Shown: positions 1 through 8,675 of the stretch, piece after piece | How positions within the stretch are numbered: the first letter of the stretch is position 1 | How the letters are laid out: the number at the start of each line of letters is the position of its first letter | Assembly: GCA_002796025.1 (NCBI GenBank) | Contig: PCVQ01000063.1 | Coordinates: 21,391 to 34,267 of the forward strand | Source of the DNA: Candidatus Peregrinibacteria bacterium CG11_big_fil_rev_8_21_14_0_20_46_8 | GTDB lineage: Bacteria; Patescibacteriota; Gracilibacteria; UBA1369; UM-FILTER-53-11 | Reading direction: 5' to 3' | Length of the DNA: 12,877 nucleotides | The notes under the pieces: model-generated | Databases searched by the model: none | Seen by the model: only the letters and a program-made list of their open reading frames with translations | Told to the model about the DNA's origin: nothing | Made by a program: the position numbers and the translations under genes

Positions 1-1860
1 TTCAACATTGTGCTTTTTGCCGTCCGATGCGATTGCTGTGACTCGCGCAATAAAGCTTCCGATTGCCGTATACTGGTGGTTCACTTGCGCGGTATCGATT
101 CGTTTTGGATTGCCGTCGCCGAAATCCCACTCGTAGGTTACAATTTCGCCCTCGGCGTAGCTGGAGCCAGACGCATCGAACTTAACCGTAAGGGGTACTA
201 CCCCTGATGTAGGCGTTGCTTTTAAATCGGCCTGTACGCCCTGTGCAAGTACCTCAACAACAATCTCTGTTGCGGCCTCGTTATTAGCAGCATCTTTCAG
301 CATAAAGCGGACGGTATACGTTCCCGCTTTTTCAAATGTGTAGACAGTTTTTTCTTGAGCTTTATCGTTTGTGCCGTCATTTGTGAAGTCCCAATTATAT
401 TCAACAATATCGTCATTCGGATCGGTACTTGCACTGCCGTCGAATGTAACAGTTAATGGTGCCGGACCGCGGACAACATTGTCTTCTAATGCCGGTGTTG
501 TTTTTACAATTGGAACAGGTGCCGCATCGGGAGCATTCACGGTTACGGTTATTTCAGTTTCGTCACGTCCATCATTTTCATCGGTTATAACCAGCGAAAC
601 AACATATTGGCCTGGCTCGGTAAAAGTATGGCTGACCGTACGGTTGCTGCCCTCACCGCCATCGCTAAAGTTCCAGCGATACCGCTCAATTCTTCCAACC
701 GGACTCGATGAGCTCTCGCCGCTAAAAATATACGAAGTGCCAACTGCAAGCGTTGTTCCTTCGATATCTTTAATCGTAATGTTTGCAGTCGGTGTTTCTG
801 GCTCGGTTACAACAATTTCTTTTTCACCGATCGATGCCTCGCCGGTCGAATCGATGACGCGCAATTTTATTAGATAACTTCCAATCTTAGTAAATGTGTT
901 TGTAACTTGCGCACTGGTACCGTCATCAAAGCTGCCGTCTTCATCGAGATCCCACGCATAAGCTGTGATTTCGCCGTTAACCGAAGTTGAGCTTGAGCCA
1001 TCGAATATGACTTCAAGAGGTGCGGGACCTTGCGCCGGCTTCGCATCAATAACAACAGAGGCCCGGACATTTTGAATGGTTACATCCTTTGTGAATGTTA
1101 CATCTTCAGTCTCACCGGTTGCACGCTCTTTGACTGCTACTGTGAGTGTTACCGTGTAGTTGCCGAGATCTTTGTAGGTATATGTTTGAGGATTTCCAAA
1201 GAGAATATCATCGGTTCCAAAATCCCATTTATATGAGAGAATTTCGTATTGCGCAGTATTGATTGGTGCATACTGAGCATCAAAATTTATGGTAATCGGA
1301 GCCGTTAGTTGTACGGTCCGTACCGGATTTGTAGTAATGCCCTGCCGGGGTGCGCCACTTGTTCTCTTGCTCGAAAGAAATACGTAGGTACTCACCCAAA
1401 TCATAATAAGCATTACCAGGACGCTGAATGCCGAAAATGTAAGAATTGCTCCTTTCTTTTTTGCATCTTTATCACCCTTTTTTGCCGCCATAATTTTGAA
1501 GACCCCAATAACAGTTACAACAAATGCAACAAAAGTGAGTACCATAAAGGTAAGATTCACAATCGTGATCAAAATATTTACGATCTCGCCTTGTGAGACG
1601 CCGAATGATGCAAAGAGGGGATTGTTTTCGCTGCCTGCTGCTAAAAATGCAAAAATGACACCGATGAAGAGCAGGATTGAGCATCCAAAAGCAGAGAGAC
1701 AACCGATCAGTGTCTTTTTGCGTTTAGCTGCTTCTTTTGCCGGGTCTATTGGTTTTTTGGCTGGTACCGCCGGTGCGGCTGCCGGAGTTTGCTGCGGCGG
1801 AACTGCTTGCGGTTGCGCCGGCTGTTGTGGCTGTTGCGGATTTTGTGGTGCGTCTGGCAT
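1..1860 (-). CDS. Multi-PKD membrane-anchored surface protein, C-terminus cut off by window edge
   Basis: The frame is open from an ATG at 1860 to base 1, so 620 residues are visible and the end lies outside the window. Residues 1-40 are rich in Pro, Gln and Ala and are followed by a basic stretch (AKRKKT, residues 45-50), so the N-terminus is probably cytoplasmic. Membrane helices are at about 50-74, 96-123 and 136-160. The second and third helices flank a lysine-rich loop (AAKKGDKDAKKKG), a divergent version of the pilin-like module in the neighbouring genes. Five PKD-type immunoglobulin-like domains follow (about 185-262, 268-352, 358-441, 446-538, 542 onward), with W-D-F/L-G-D-G style motifs such as YEWDFGDG at 576-583 and strand motifs such as GTYTVRF. 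The positive-inside rule places the PKD array outside the cell. The start is 22 bases after the stop of the upstream gene, so the two are probably co-transcribed. No Shine-Dalgarno is visible. The function is unknown; surface stalk or adhesin is inference. Confidence 0.85.
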   Translation of the reverse strand, partial: MPDAPQNPQQPQQPAQPQAVPPQQTPAAAPAVPAKKPIDPAKEAAKRKKTLIGCLSAFGCSILLFIGVIFAFLAAGSENNPLFASFGVSQGEIVNILITIVNLTFMVLTFVAFVVTVIGVFKIMAAKKGDKDAKKKGAILTFSAFSVLVMLIMIWVSTYVFLSSKRTSGAPRQGITTNPVRTVQLTAPITINFDAQYAPINTAQYEILSYKWDFGTDDILFGNPQTYTYKDLGNYTVTLTVAVKERATGETEDVTFTKDVTIQNVRASVVIDAKPAQGPAPLEVIFDGSSSTSVNGEITAYAWDLDEDGSFDDGTSAQVTNTFTKIGSYLIKLRVIDSTGEASIGEKEIVVTEPETPTANITIKDIEGTTLAVGTSYIFSGESSSSPVGRIERYRWNFSDGGEGSNRTVSHTFTEPGQYVVSLVITDENDGRDETEITVTVNAPDAAPVPIVKTTPALEDNVVRGPAPLTVTFDGSASTDPNDDIVEYNWDFTNDGTNDKAQEKTVYTFEKAGTYTVRFMLKDAANNEAATEIVVEVLAQGVQADLKATPTSGVVPLTVKFDASGSSYAEGEIVTYEWDFGDGNPKRIDTAQVNHQYTAIGSFIARVTAIASDGKKHNVE

Positions 1861-1882
1861 CGTAGAAAGTGGTTAATTGAAA

Positions 1883-4800
1883 TTATTCATCGCGAATATT
1901 TCCTCTCTTAAAGAAATGTCCGATGCTGTAAATTGCAAGAATAAGAAGTGCACCGGTTGTGATTCCGAGAATAATTGTATTTTGAATACCAAGATCTTCA
2001 AATATGCTGCCCTTTAAACGTGATACGCGGCGCTGTACACCGTCGATTTGCGGCGCCTGTCCGCTGAGGACCGGAATGTCCGATTCGCAACTTTGCTGGA
2101 ACATCGTATCTTCATTGCCGACTGTGGGAAATTTAATTTCTACTTGGTCGGTCTGCTTTTTATTTGCAGCACCGGCACGCCCTTCTACATTGAGCAAAGG
2201 AGTATAGCGTCCGAGACTCACCCGTGTGCCGTCCGGCAAGGTTCTAAAAAGACTTTTATGGCGCGGACTAAAGTACGTTTTCCAGCAGCGTCCACCCGGC
2301 AGCAGTGTGGTCACATCTGTAGTGTCGTAACGAACACCGTCCGGTGCAGGAAACTCATAATCTTTATCATTTGTTTTGTCACCGTCGCCGTCGCTGTCAC
2401 AGAGTGTGTTTTTATCGATCCATGCATGAATAATATCGCCGCGCGAATCGCCCCAGCATAAAGAGATATCGCTTCCCCGTGAATTTGCCGGAAGTGTTAA
2501 GATTTTCTTGCCATCGGGATTAATTTGCATGCGTGCTTCGGTTGAAAGTGCAATTAAATTTGCCTCAATATCGACTGCCGCGATTTCACGATCATCGGTA
2601 ATGTTTACGCCGCTCGGACGTGCATTTGGATTTAATCGGTCATCAATCGGAACATCATCTACCGTGCCGAATGTAAAGACTCTAATCTCTTTAGTGAATG
2701 TACGTGAAGGGTTGCCATAGTTGTCTTCGACAATCAGTTTTACTTGATAGTCGCCGTTTGCTGGATAGATAAAGATTGGATTTTGATCCGTCGAATCAGG
2801 GTCATCAGTTTTGTCGCCGTTACATTTGTCGTGCGGTTTTGCCGGCAAATCGCATCCTAACTCGGAGGAAGTATCGAAGTCCCATGTCCATTTTGTAATC
2901 TCCGCATTATTGGCAAGATCGGCGCTTGAGCGGTCAAAGAACTTTACTTCGCGTGTGCCCGGACGAACTGTAAAATCAAAGTCGCCTTGTGGAGCATCGG
3001 ACTGCGGATCAACAAAGACACGCGTTTCGGTTGAATATCCTGCGGCGCCTTTATCATCAATTACTTTTAGCTTTACCCGGTAGCCGTCTGCATTTGCTGT
3101 TGTATATGTATGCCGAATTGTAGAGCTTTCGCTGGGATTATTATTGTGAAAGCCGTCGCCTTCAACATCCCAAATATATTCGACGATTCGTCCATCCGCA
3201 TCCGTTGAGCTTGAGGTAAAGGTCACTTCGCGGCCTGCCTTAACACTGGTTGACGGACTTACTTCAAATCCTGCAGCTGGTGCAATATTCGGCCCGTTTG
3301 TTACTTTAATACGCGGCAGTTCGGATTCATCAAATAAATCGGTACAATTTACGCGCGTATTTTCGTTGTCAGTAAGACTTACGCAAAAGTAGTATTCACG
3401 CTCTTGTTCGCTCTCGCCATAGGTATCGATTATTAAACTTGCAGAGTTGTTTGTGGTATCTATGACGCCCAGTTTTCGTTCGCGCTCAGCAGGTGCATAG
3501 TACCAGAATTGATAATTTGTAATTCTGCCGTCGGCATCGGTTGCACCCTCCGCAGTTAAGCGCACTTCGACCGGTGTTGTATCGCCTGCGCTTACTTTTT
3601 CGAGTGAAAGTGTTGCAAGCTCCGGTGGTGTACTAATAACATTCACGCGGAAGCGTGCGGTGCTGGTAAGTGTCTCTTGCGCCTGTTGCAGACCCTCCGG
3701 CGCACGATTGTTTATTTGGACCGGATCATTACTTCGACGGTTTGCATCACGCAGAGCATCTTCAATTTGATTGCCGCTTCGCTGAATTGTGCCGTCGCCT
3801 GTGCCGGTATTTTGCGGAACTGTTGTTGGGTCACCGCTGAAATCTTTTTGTGCCAAAAGATTATTTTGTAAGCCGCGTAGCTGATTTATGCCTGAGCGCT
3901 GCGTGCGTGTCTCACTTACCGTTAACGTAACTTCATATCCTCCTTCTGGAGAGAGTTCGGTAAACGCGTGCTGCACATTTGCGCCGGTACTCTTTTTGCC
4001 GTCTCCAAAATCCCACACATATTTAAGCCCGCTATTGCTGCCTGTGCTGCTTATGGAGGCGCCGCCATTAAAATTTATAATTTGATTCCGGATTATATCG
4101 ATACTTGCATTATCATTATCGAGCACGACTTCATTGCCGTCTATGAATGCGCGAATCACGGCAAGCGGTCTGTCGCCTTGTGCAATATAGATGCGCTGTG
4201 TAAGAGTGGTGCGGCCTTTGTTTTCGGAAGTAAATGTTGCAGTTACAAGATACGAGCCGGAACTTTCGTAGGTGTGTTCGAAATTTACCACACCGTTTTG
4301 GACTGGAAAATTTCCGCTAAAGCCATCGGCACCGAAATCAACTTCTACATTTGTTGCATCGGGTGCTTGCGCCGTAAAATTTACGGTAGCAAAGCCGTCG
4401 GCCAGTTGATGGACAACCTGCAGCGCATCATCCCATTTTGCATCGAGTGCGGAGTTAACGGTAAATTCGCGCGAGATCTCATCACTCTGTTGCAGATTTG
4501 CATTTTCATGCTGGTCGTGCACACTGAGTACCGCCTTGTATGTACCGGGACGTGTGAATTTCACGCGGAGTTTTTTGACTGCATCTCCATTTTCACGGTC
4601 GTTTCCGGTGAGTGCTCCGCCATCTTCAAGCGTAAATCCATCGCCGGATTGCAATGCATCGCCTGCAGCGCTAAAGAATTTCCAGTCGTAGAAAAGATAG
4701 TCGCTGCTATCGGGATCAAAACTTTGTGATGCATTAAGCTCTACAAGTGAGGGTTGTGTTTTATCCGGGCAGTCGTTTGGACATGTACGCACATTAAAAT

Positions 4801-7189
4801 TTGCACGCGGTTTTTTTGATTTAATAAATATGTCGGGAATTGTTGTTGTTGCTTCGCCTTGAGCGTCAAAGACACGGAGTCGCACTAAGTATTGCCCGGC
4901 CTCTTTAAATTTTACCCGAAGCGCTGGGCTGCTTGTATCGCCGATTATTTCGACCTTATCTACATCATTAATAATATTCGCACCTTGCCCTCCGGCTTGA
5001 ATTTCCCATTCATAATTCGAGATCGCACCATTATCACTGCGCGAAACCGAGCCGTCAAATTCGAAAATTTCATCCGGTTCACCGGTGCGTTTTATGGCCT
5101 GCACACGCGCTGCAATGCTTCCAACCAAAATAGTTACAATTTTGCGGTCTTGCCGGTTGCCGGTGTCGGTAACCTGCAGTTGCATACGGTAGCGGCCGGC
5201 TTTATCCGGATATTTATGTGTAATAACCGCGAGATCTTGCTGGTTTCCTTCGGACGATGAGTCACGCTTGCCGTCACCCCACTGCCAGTCAAAAATGCGA
5301 ATTGGGGCGCCCGAAGAGTCGCGCGACTCTTGTGCATCGAATTCAATGCCACGGCCGGTCACCTCACTAATGAGGACAGCGAGTTCGTTGTTATCAATAA
5401 CATTATTATTTGCATCGTAGCTGCGCAGCACATACTCTTCGCTGCCAACCCGCGCCTTTAAATTAATTTTAGAAAGACTTGGGAGAACGCGGATAGAGAG
5501 GAATGCCTGGCCCCGTGCTACATTTTGTGCGTCCGAACTTTCAACTTCGAGGCGTGCAAGATAGGTTCCCGGCTGTAAGTACGTACATGTAACAACTGGT
5601 CCGGTGATGTCGCCAGTTGCACCAGGAGTATCGCCACACTGCACTAATCGCGCACTTTGAGGATTGATGCCGTATTCGCCGTCACCATCCGGATCCCATT
5701 GAAATTGTGTTGCGGTAATAGATTTGCCGCTTGGATCAACTGAGCGTAAACCGCTTAATTCGACTATGAATGGCGCATTGCCCTCACGCGCACTTGCCGT
5801 AATTTGCACGCCGACGAATTTCAAATCACGTATTGCAATGTGCAGTCTTTGCAGTGAAGTGATTGCATCAACAATTGCACCGCTGTTATCTGCGGCTCTG
5901 CCGCTAATATTCGCGAGTGCACGAACATTGCGAATTGCCTGCACAAATAATTCTGAAATTGGCGTGTTTGGATTGATACCGGCAAATGCTTTCTCCAAAT
6001 CTTGAGTTGAGACAACATTGCCAATAACAGTACCGGCATCTGAATTTGCAACCGGGCCAATAAGTTGCCATACGATTGGAATTTTGCCTGCTACATTTTG
6101 ATCACTTGGCTGCGGGCGTGCACCGCGATCAGTGTCACCTGCAATTTCTTCTACGGCAGTTATAAAGTCTTCCCGTGCGGCCTCCGGAATATTAAACGTT
6201 TCATTGAATCCCTCTAGCAGCGCATCTTGCAAAAGAGAGCCGTCTGCATCGGCATCAAAAATATTTCCAACAACTTCGAAATCTTCATCTTCAATTTGCT
6301 CACGAGAAAAAGATTCGAGCCGTGCGATTTGCTCATCGAGCATTCGTTGTGCGGCCTTGCCGGTTTGGCTGAGCGAACTCGTCTTGCTTCGAATTTGCCG
6401 AATCAATCCGGCAACCTCATTCAAATACGATTTATTTTCAGAACGTTGTGTGGGGCCGGCAACATTTTCGATTCGTGTTGCTAGGCTCTCAACTTCAACA
6501 AGTGTTTGATACGCTTTGAGTAGCTCATCAGTAGCTGTGCGAATTTGCGATGCACCAAAATTGAATACGCGTGATTGTAAGCGGTTGTTGCCTTCTTCGG
6601 CAGCTGCACTGATGTCGTTTGCTCCGCTTAAGCCGCTACCAACCGTTCCGGTACCATCCGCAGCACCGCGGCGACCCTCTTGATCAACATTATCTAGCGT
6701 GATAAATGTATTCACAAAAGCAAACGAGCTGATAATAATCAAAATACCAATTGCCGCATACATGATCGCTTTTTTGCCTTTGCCGGAAAGTTCTTCATTG
6801 CCGGCAGCAGCTACATATAAGTAGCCACCATAAATTACAACGGCAACTGCGATAATGCCCAAAAATGTTAGGGCGAAATTGATGATGGTTACAAGAATTT
6901 CACGGAAATTTCCTCCTGCACGAGTGAGTGAAGAGTCCAGTCCTGAACCTTGTGCATCCAGCGGGCCGAGCCCGCCTTGAAAATCACTAAAGCTCACAAC
7001 ATCGTCATCACCACAACTTACTAAGCCACCTAATGCGTCTTGAATATCTTTACATACTTCGTTTTGTGCATGCGCTGCCGGGATTGAATTGTTCACCAGA
7101 TGCGGCGCCGCTGCTAAGAGCATGCTCGCTGTCAGTACAAGAGCAATACTTAGTGAAGCAAAACGTGATGTGATTTTTTTTAGCTGCAT
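1883..7189 (-). CDS. Giant secreted protein: signal peptide, one pilin-like module, about nine PKD domains, C-terminal membrane anchor
   Basis: I chose the ATG at 7189 (1768 residues), which places a classical signal peptide at the N-terminus with an AHA/QN cleavage site near residue 41; a TTG ten codons upstream is less likely. Residues about 94-166 form a two-helix pilin-like module with YGGYLYVAAAGNEELSGKGK between the helices. A helical, possibly coiled-coil region spans about 190-360. PKD-like domains lie at about 460-570, 580-690, 695-790, 793-912, 920-1002 (degenerate), 1008-1095, 1180-1300, 1305-1395 and 1398-1506. Typical motifs are WQWGDG, VWDFGDG and WTWDFD. A disordered Gln/Asn-rich linker sits at 1095-1180. 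A unique C-terminal region (1510-1730) contains an Asp-rich DSDGDGDK stretch. A helix at about 1738-1760 ends in the basic KRGNIRDE tail. Fourteen cysteines fall into seven neighbouring pairs, consistent with an extracellular, disulfide-stabilised chain. The protein may therefore be anchored at both ends. Role inferred: cell-surface stalk or adhesin. The next gene starts 22 bases downstream. Confidence 0.9.
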   Translation of the reverse strand: MQLKKITSRFASLSIALVLTASMLLAAAPHLVNNSIPAAHAQNEVCKDIQDALGGLVSCGDDDVVSFSDFQGGLGPLDAQGSGLDSSLTRAGGNFREILVTIINFALTFLGIIAVAVVIYGGYLYVAAAGNEELSGKGKKAIMYAAIGILIIISSFAFVNTFITLDNVDQEGRRGAADGTGTVGSGLSGANDISAAAEEGNNRLQSRVFNFGASQIRTATDELLKAYQTLVEVESLATRIENVAGPTQRSENKSYLNEVAGLIRQIRSKTSSLSQTGKAAQRMLDEQIARLESFSREQIEDEDFEVVGNIFDADADGSLLQDALLEGFNETFNIPEAAREDFITAVEEIAGDTDRGARPQPSDQNVAGKIPIVWQLIGPVANSDAGTVIGNVVSTQDLEKAFAGINPNTPISELFVQAIRNVRALANISGRAADNSGAIVDAITSLQRLHIAIRDLKFVGVQITASAREGNAPFIVELSGLRSVDPSGKSITATQFQWDPDGDGEYGINPQSARLVQCGDTPGATGDITGPVVTCTYLQPGTYLARLEVESSDAQNVARGQAFLSIRVLPSLSKINLKARVGSEEYVLRSYDANNNVIDNNELAVLISEVTGRGIEFDAQESRDSSGAPIRIFDWQWGDGKRDSSSEGNQQDLAVITHKYPDKAGRYRMQLQVTDTGNRQDRKIVTILVGSIAARVQAIKRTGEPDEIFEFDGSVSRSDNGAISNYEWEIQAGGQGANIINDVDKVEIIGDTSSPALRVKFKEAGQYLVRLRVFDAQGEATTTIPDIFIKSKKPRANFNVRTCPNDCPDKTQPSLVELNASQSFDPDSSDYLFYDWKFFSAAGDALQSGDGFTLEDGGALTGNDRENGDAVKKLRVKFTRPGTYKAVLSVHDQHENANLQQSDEISREFTVNSALDAKWDDALQVVHQLADGFATVNFTAQAPDATNVEVDFGADGFSGNFPVQNGVVNFEHTYESSGSYLVTATFTSENKGRTTLTQRIYIAQGDRPLAVIRAFIDGNEVVLDNDNASIDIIRNQIINFNGGASISSTGSNSGLKYVWDFGDGKKSTGANVQHAFTELSPEGGYEVTLTVSETRTQRSGINQLRGLQNNLLAQKDFSGDPTTVPQNTGTGDGTIQRSGNQIEDALRDANRRSNDPVQINNRAPEGLQQAQETLTSTARFRVNVISTPPELATLSLEKVSAGDTTPVEVRLTAEGATDADGRITNYQFWYYAPAERERKLGVIDTTNNSASLIIDTYGESEQEREYYFCVSLTDNENTRVNCTDLFDESELPRIKVTNGPNIAPAAGFEVSPSTSVKAGREVTFTSSSTDADGRIVEYIWDVEGDGFHNNNPSESSTIRHTYTTANADGYRVKLKVIDDKGAAGYSTETRVFVDPQSDAPQGDFDFTVRPGTREVKFFDRSSADLANNAEITKWTWDFDTSSELGCDLPAKPHDKCNGDKTDDPDSTDQNPIFIYPANGDYQVKLIVEDNYGNPSRTFTKEIRVFTFGTVDDVPIDDRLNPNARPSGVNITDDREIAAVDIEANLIALSTEARMQINPDGKKILTLPANSRGSDISLCWGDSRGDIIHAWIDKNTLCDSDGDGDKTNDKDYEFPAPDGVRYDTTDVTTLLPGGRCWKTYFSPRHKSLFRTLPDGTRVSLGRYTPLLNVEGRAGAANKKQTDQVEIKFPTVGNEDTMFQQSCESDIPVLSGQAPQIDGVQRRVSRLKGSIFEDLGIQNTIILGITTGALLILAIYSIGHFFKRGNIRDE

Positions 7190-7201
7190 TTTTGTTTTTT
7201 G

Positions 7202-7215
7202 TTTGCGGCCGCAAA
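7202..7215. promoter_or_regulatory. 14-bp perfect palindrome in the leader of the giant PKD gene
   Basis: TTTGCGGCCGCAAA reads identically on both strands and lies between the predicted transcription start (about 7227) and the ATG at 7189. As RNA it could fold only into a short hairpin (TTTGC/GCAAA around a GGCC loop). As DNA it could be a dimeric repressor site. It may also be chance; nothing else supports a role. Confidence 0.35.
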
Positions 7216-7233
7216 GCAAGAATGAATCTAAAT

Positions 7234-7263
7234 ATTATACCTTAAAAGCAGGTGTTCTGTAAA
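7234..7263 (-). promoter_or_regulatory. Predicted sigma70-type promoter for the PKD genes
   Basis: Reading leftward, TTTACA (7258-7263, five of six matches to TTGACA) is followed after 18 bases by a perfect TATAAT (7234-7239). Transcription would start near 7227, about 38 bases before the ATG at 7189. It sits in the 103-base gap after the SemiSWEET gene, so the PKD pair could be expressed independently of the upstream pilin-like genes. No terminator hairpin is evident in the gap, so read-through from upstream is also possible. Confidence 0.65.
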
Positions 7264-7292
7264 CAGGTGGATTCTCGCGCTCGCTCTTGCCC

Positions 7293-7634
7293 CTAAAAAA
7301 CAACAATCCCCGTCACAATCACGATATTTATACTTGTCATGAGCGAAAATGTCAGAACAATTGGCTTTGTTCGATGCAGTATCCCGTAAATTGTCCAAAC
7401 AATAGTATTTGCCAAATAGGCCATCCAAGTAATGGCAGAAAGTCCCGCCGCGCTTTTATTTACCCAAATTTCCATCGCTTGCGGAATCGTAAATAGCGGG
7501 ACAATAAATCCCATTGCAATAATGACGCCGTCAAAAAAACGAATAAGTTTGTCGGGGTGCGGATACTGCTCGCGCTTTTGGTGTATCCGCTTTCTTTTGT
7601 GCTTATGATGTAAACCTAGCGTTGATTGGGGCAT
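7293..7634 (-). CDS. SemiSWEET / PQ-loop family small sugar transporter
   Basis: This 113-residue protein has three membrane helices (about 31-52, 66-86, 91-112), the three-helix bundle of the SemiSWEET/MtN3 family. The family signature is clear: TIPQ at 49-52 in helix 1, then WVNKSAAGLS (57-66), then VWTIYGI in helix 2. Known SemiSWEETs dimerise in the membrane and move sugars down their gradient. The first 30 residues are an unusual hydrophilic extension rich in His, Lys and Arg (HHKHKRKRIH), making the protein longer than the roughly 85-95 residues usual for the family. In my by-eye alignment, the helix-3 position where the family usually has a substrate-binding Asn is Phe, so the substrate is uncertain. 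The gene starts 13 bases after the second triple-module gene and shares its strand, suggesting one transcript. It has no Shine-Dalgarno and stops at TAG. Family assignment is confident; sugar transport itself is inferred. Confidence 0.85.
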   Translation of the reverse strand: MPQSTLGLHHKHKRKRIHQKREQYPHPDKLIRFFDGVIIAMGFIVPLFTIPQAMEIWVNKSAAGLSAITWMAYLANTIVWTIYGILHRTKPIVLTFSLMTSINIVIVTGIVVF

Positions 7635-7647
7635 GAAAAAATAATGT

Positions 7648-8673
7648 TTATCGGGTCGCGGCTTCTAGAGATGCCTCTACCGGACTGCCGGCCTCTCGTC
7701 CGCTGCTCAAACTCGCAACGGTCGTAACTGCACCAAATGCTACAAGTGCAATCAGCATACCAATAATAGCTCCCATAATGATTTTTTTTGCTTTGCCGGT
7801 AAGCTCTTCATTGCCAAATGATGCAACATATAAGTAGCCGCCGTAAAACAATATGACAAAGCTTCCGGCAGCAATAAATCCCGCTGCAAAATTAGTGAGT
7901 TGCGAAACGAGTTGAATGCCGGCATCGACGTCGAAGAGGCGCTCTCCGGCTTCCGGAAATACAACTCCTTTCACTGCGAATTCCGCGATTCCTGCCAGCA
8001 CGAGCCCCGCAATCGCCCAAACAATCTGTTTTTTGTATTTGTTTAATTCTTCTTCATTGTCATAAAAAGTTATCATCCGAAAGCCTGAATAGACCAGCAT
8101 AAAGATTGCAATGCTTGCAACCATCGCCAATACAAAACTATACAATCCCTTAATAATGGTTGCACCTTCCTGTGCACACTGCTGAGCATTTGCCGAACTT
8201 GCAATACACTCTCCGTACTCGCCAAAAAAGACTTTTGTGACCAGTTCATCAGAAATAATAACAAGCACGAGCGCCATAATGATGTACTTCAGCGCTTTTT
8301 TTGCCTTATCGAACTCTTCATCCGCCTTGCTGCCGCTCACTACAAGTTTTACTCCCGTGATGGTAACAAAGATTACCGTAATTGCCCCAAGAATATATTT
8401 AATAAAATCGAGTGCAATAAAAATAATTGACGTGAGTGTATCGGCACCCGACTCTACGCTCGAAAGTTCATGAAAGCGGTTTGCAAAATTACCCAGCTCG
8501 GGTCCTCCCTCGCGCCCGCGTTTTTCGAAAACATTTTGCAGCTGACAATCGATGTCATCCGGAGCGCACGTGCCGTTTTGTGCATACGCAGTTTGAGGCA
8601 GCACAAAAAGCATAAGTGTGAGCATTGTGCCAAGCAGTGCGAGCATAGCGGTTATAGTATTATTTTTTTTCAT
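7648..8673 (-). CDS. Secreted-type membrane protein with three tandem pilin-like (VirB2/TrbC-type) modules
   Basis: The 341-residue product starts with a signal peptide (MKKN, hydrophobic core, TAYA/QN cleavage near 31). Three copies of a two-helix module follow at about 82-146, 172-235 and 257-320. Each has helix 1, a charged loop (SGSKADEEFDKAKK; YDNEEELNKYKK; FGNEELTGKAKK) and helix 2. The third copy has the classic YGGYLYVASFGNEELTGKAK signature also found in the giant PKD protein. By the positive-inside rule the loops are cytoplasmic and the linkers outside. All four cysteines (36/43 and 156/166) lie in the outside parts as two close pairs. The module resembles type IV secretion pilin proteins such as VirB2/TrbC, which normally carry a single copy. 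Start ATG 8673 lies two bases after the upstream stop, so the genes are tightly coupled. The function as part of a membrane pore, pilus base or anchor is inference. Confidence 0.85.
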   Translation of the reverse strand: MKKNNTITAMLALLGTMLTLMLFVLPQTAYAQNGTCAPDDIDCQLQNVFEKRGREGGPELGNFANRFHELSSVESGADTLTSIIFIALDFIKYILGAITVIFVTITGVKLVVSGSKADEEFDKAKKALKYIIMALVLVIISDELVTKVFFGEYGECIASSANAQQCAQEGATIIKGLYSFVLAMVASIAIFMLVYSGFRMITFYDNEEELNKYKKQIVWAIAGLVLAGIAEFAVKGVVFPEAGERLFDVDAGIQLVSQLTNFAAGFIAAGSFVILFYGGYLYVASFGNEELTGKAKKIIMGAIIGMLIALVAFGAVTTVASLSSGREAGSPVEASLEAATR

Positions 8674-8675
8674 AA

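Noticed and set aside
3968..4729. A 253-codon plus-strand open frame rich in Cys and Ile inside the giant PKD gene
   Set aside because: It lies antisense to a clearly coding frame with recognisable PKD motifs, and its own product shows no domain; it is a shadow frame.
7190..7219. Upstream TTG start at 7219 adding ten residues to the giant PKD protein
   Set aside because: The ATG at 7189 gives a normal signal peptide. The extension would put a charged segment ahead of it, and the palindrome fits a leader better than coding sequence.
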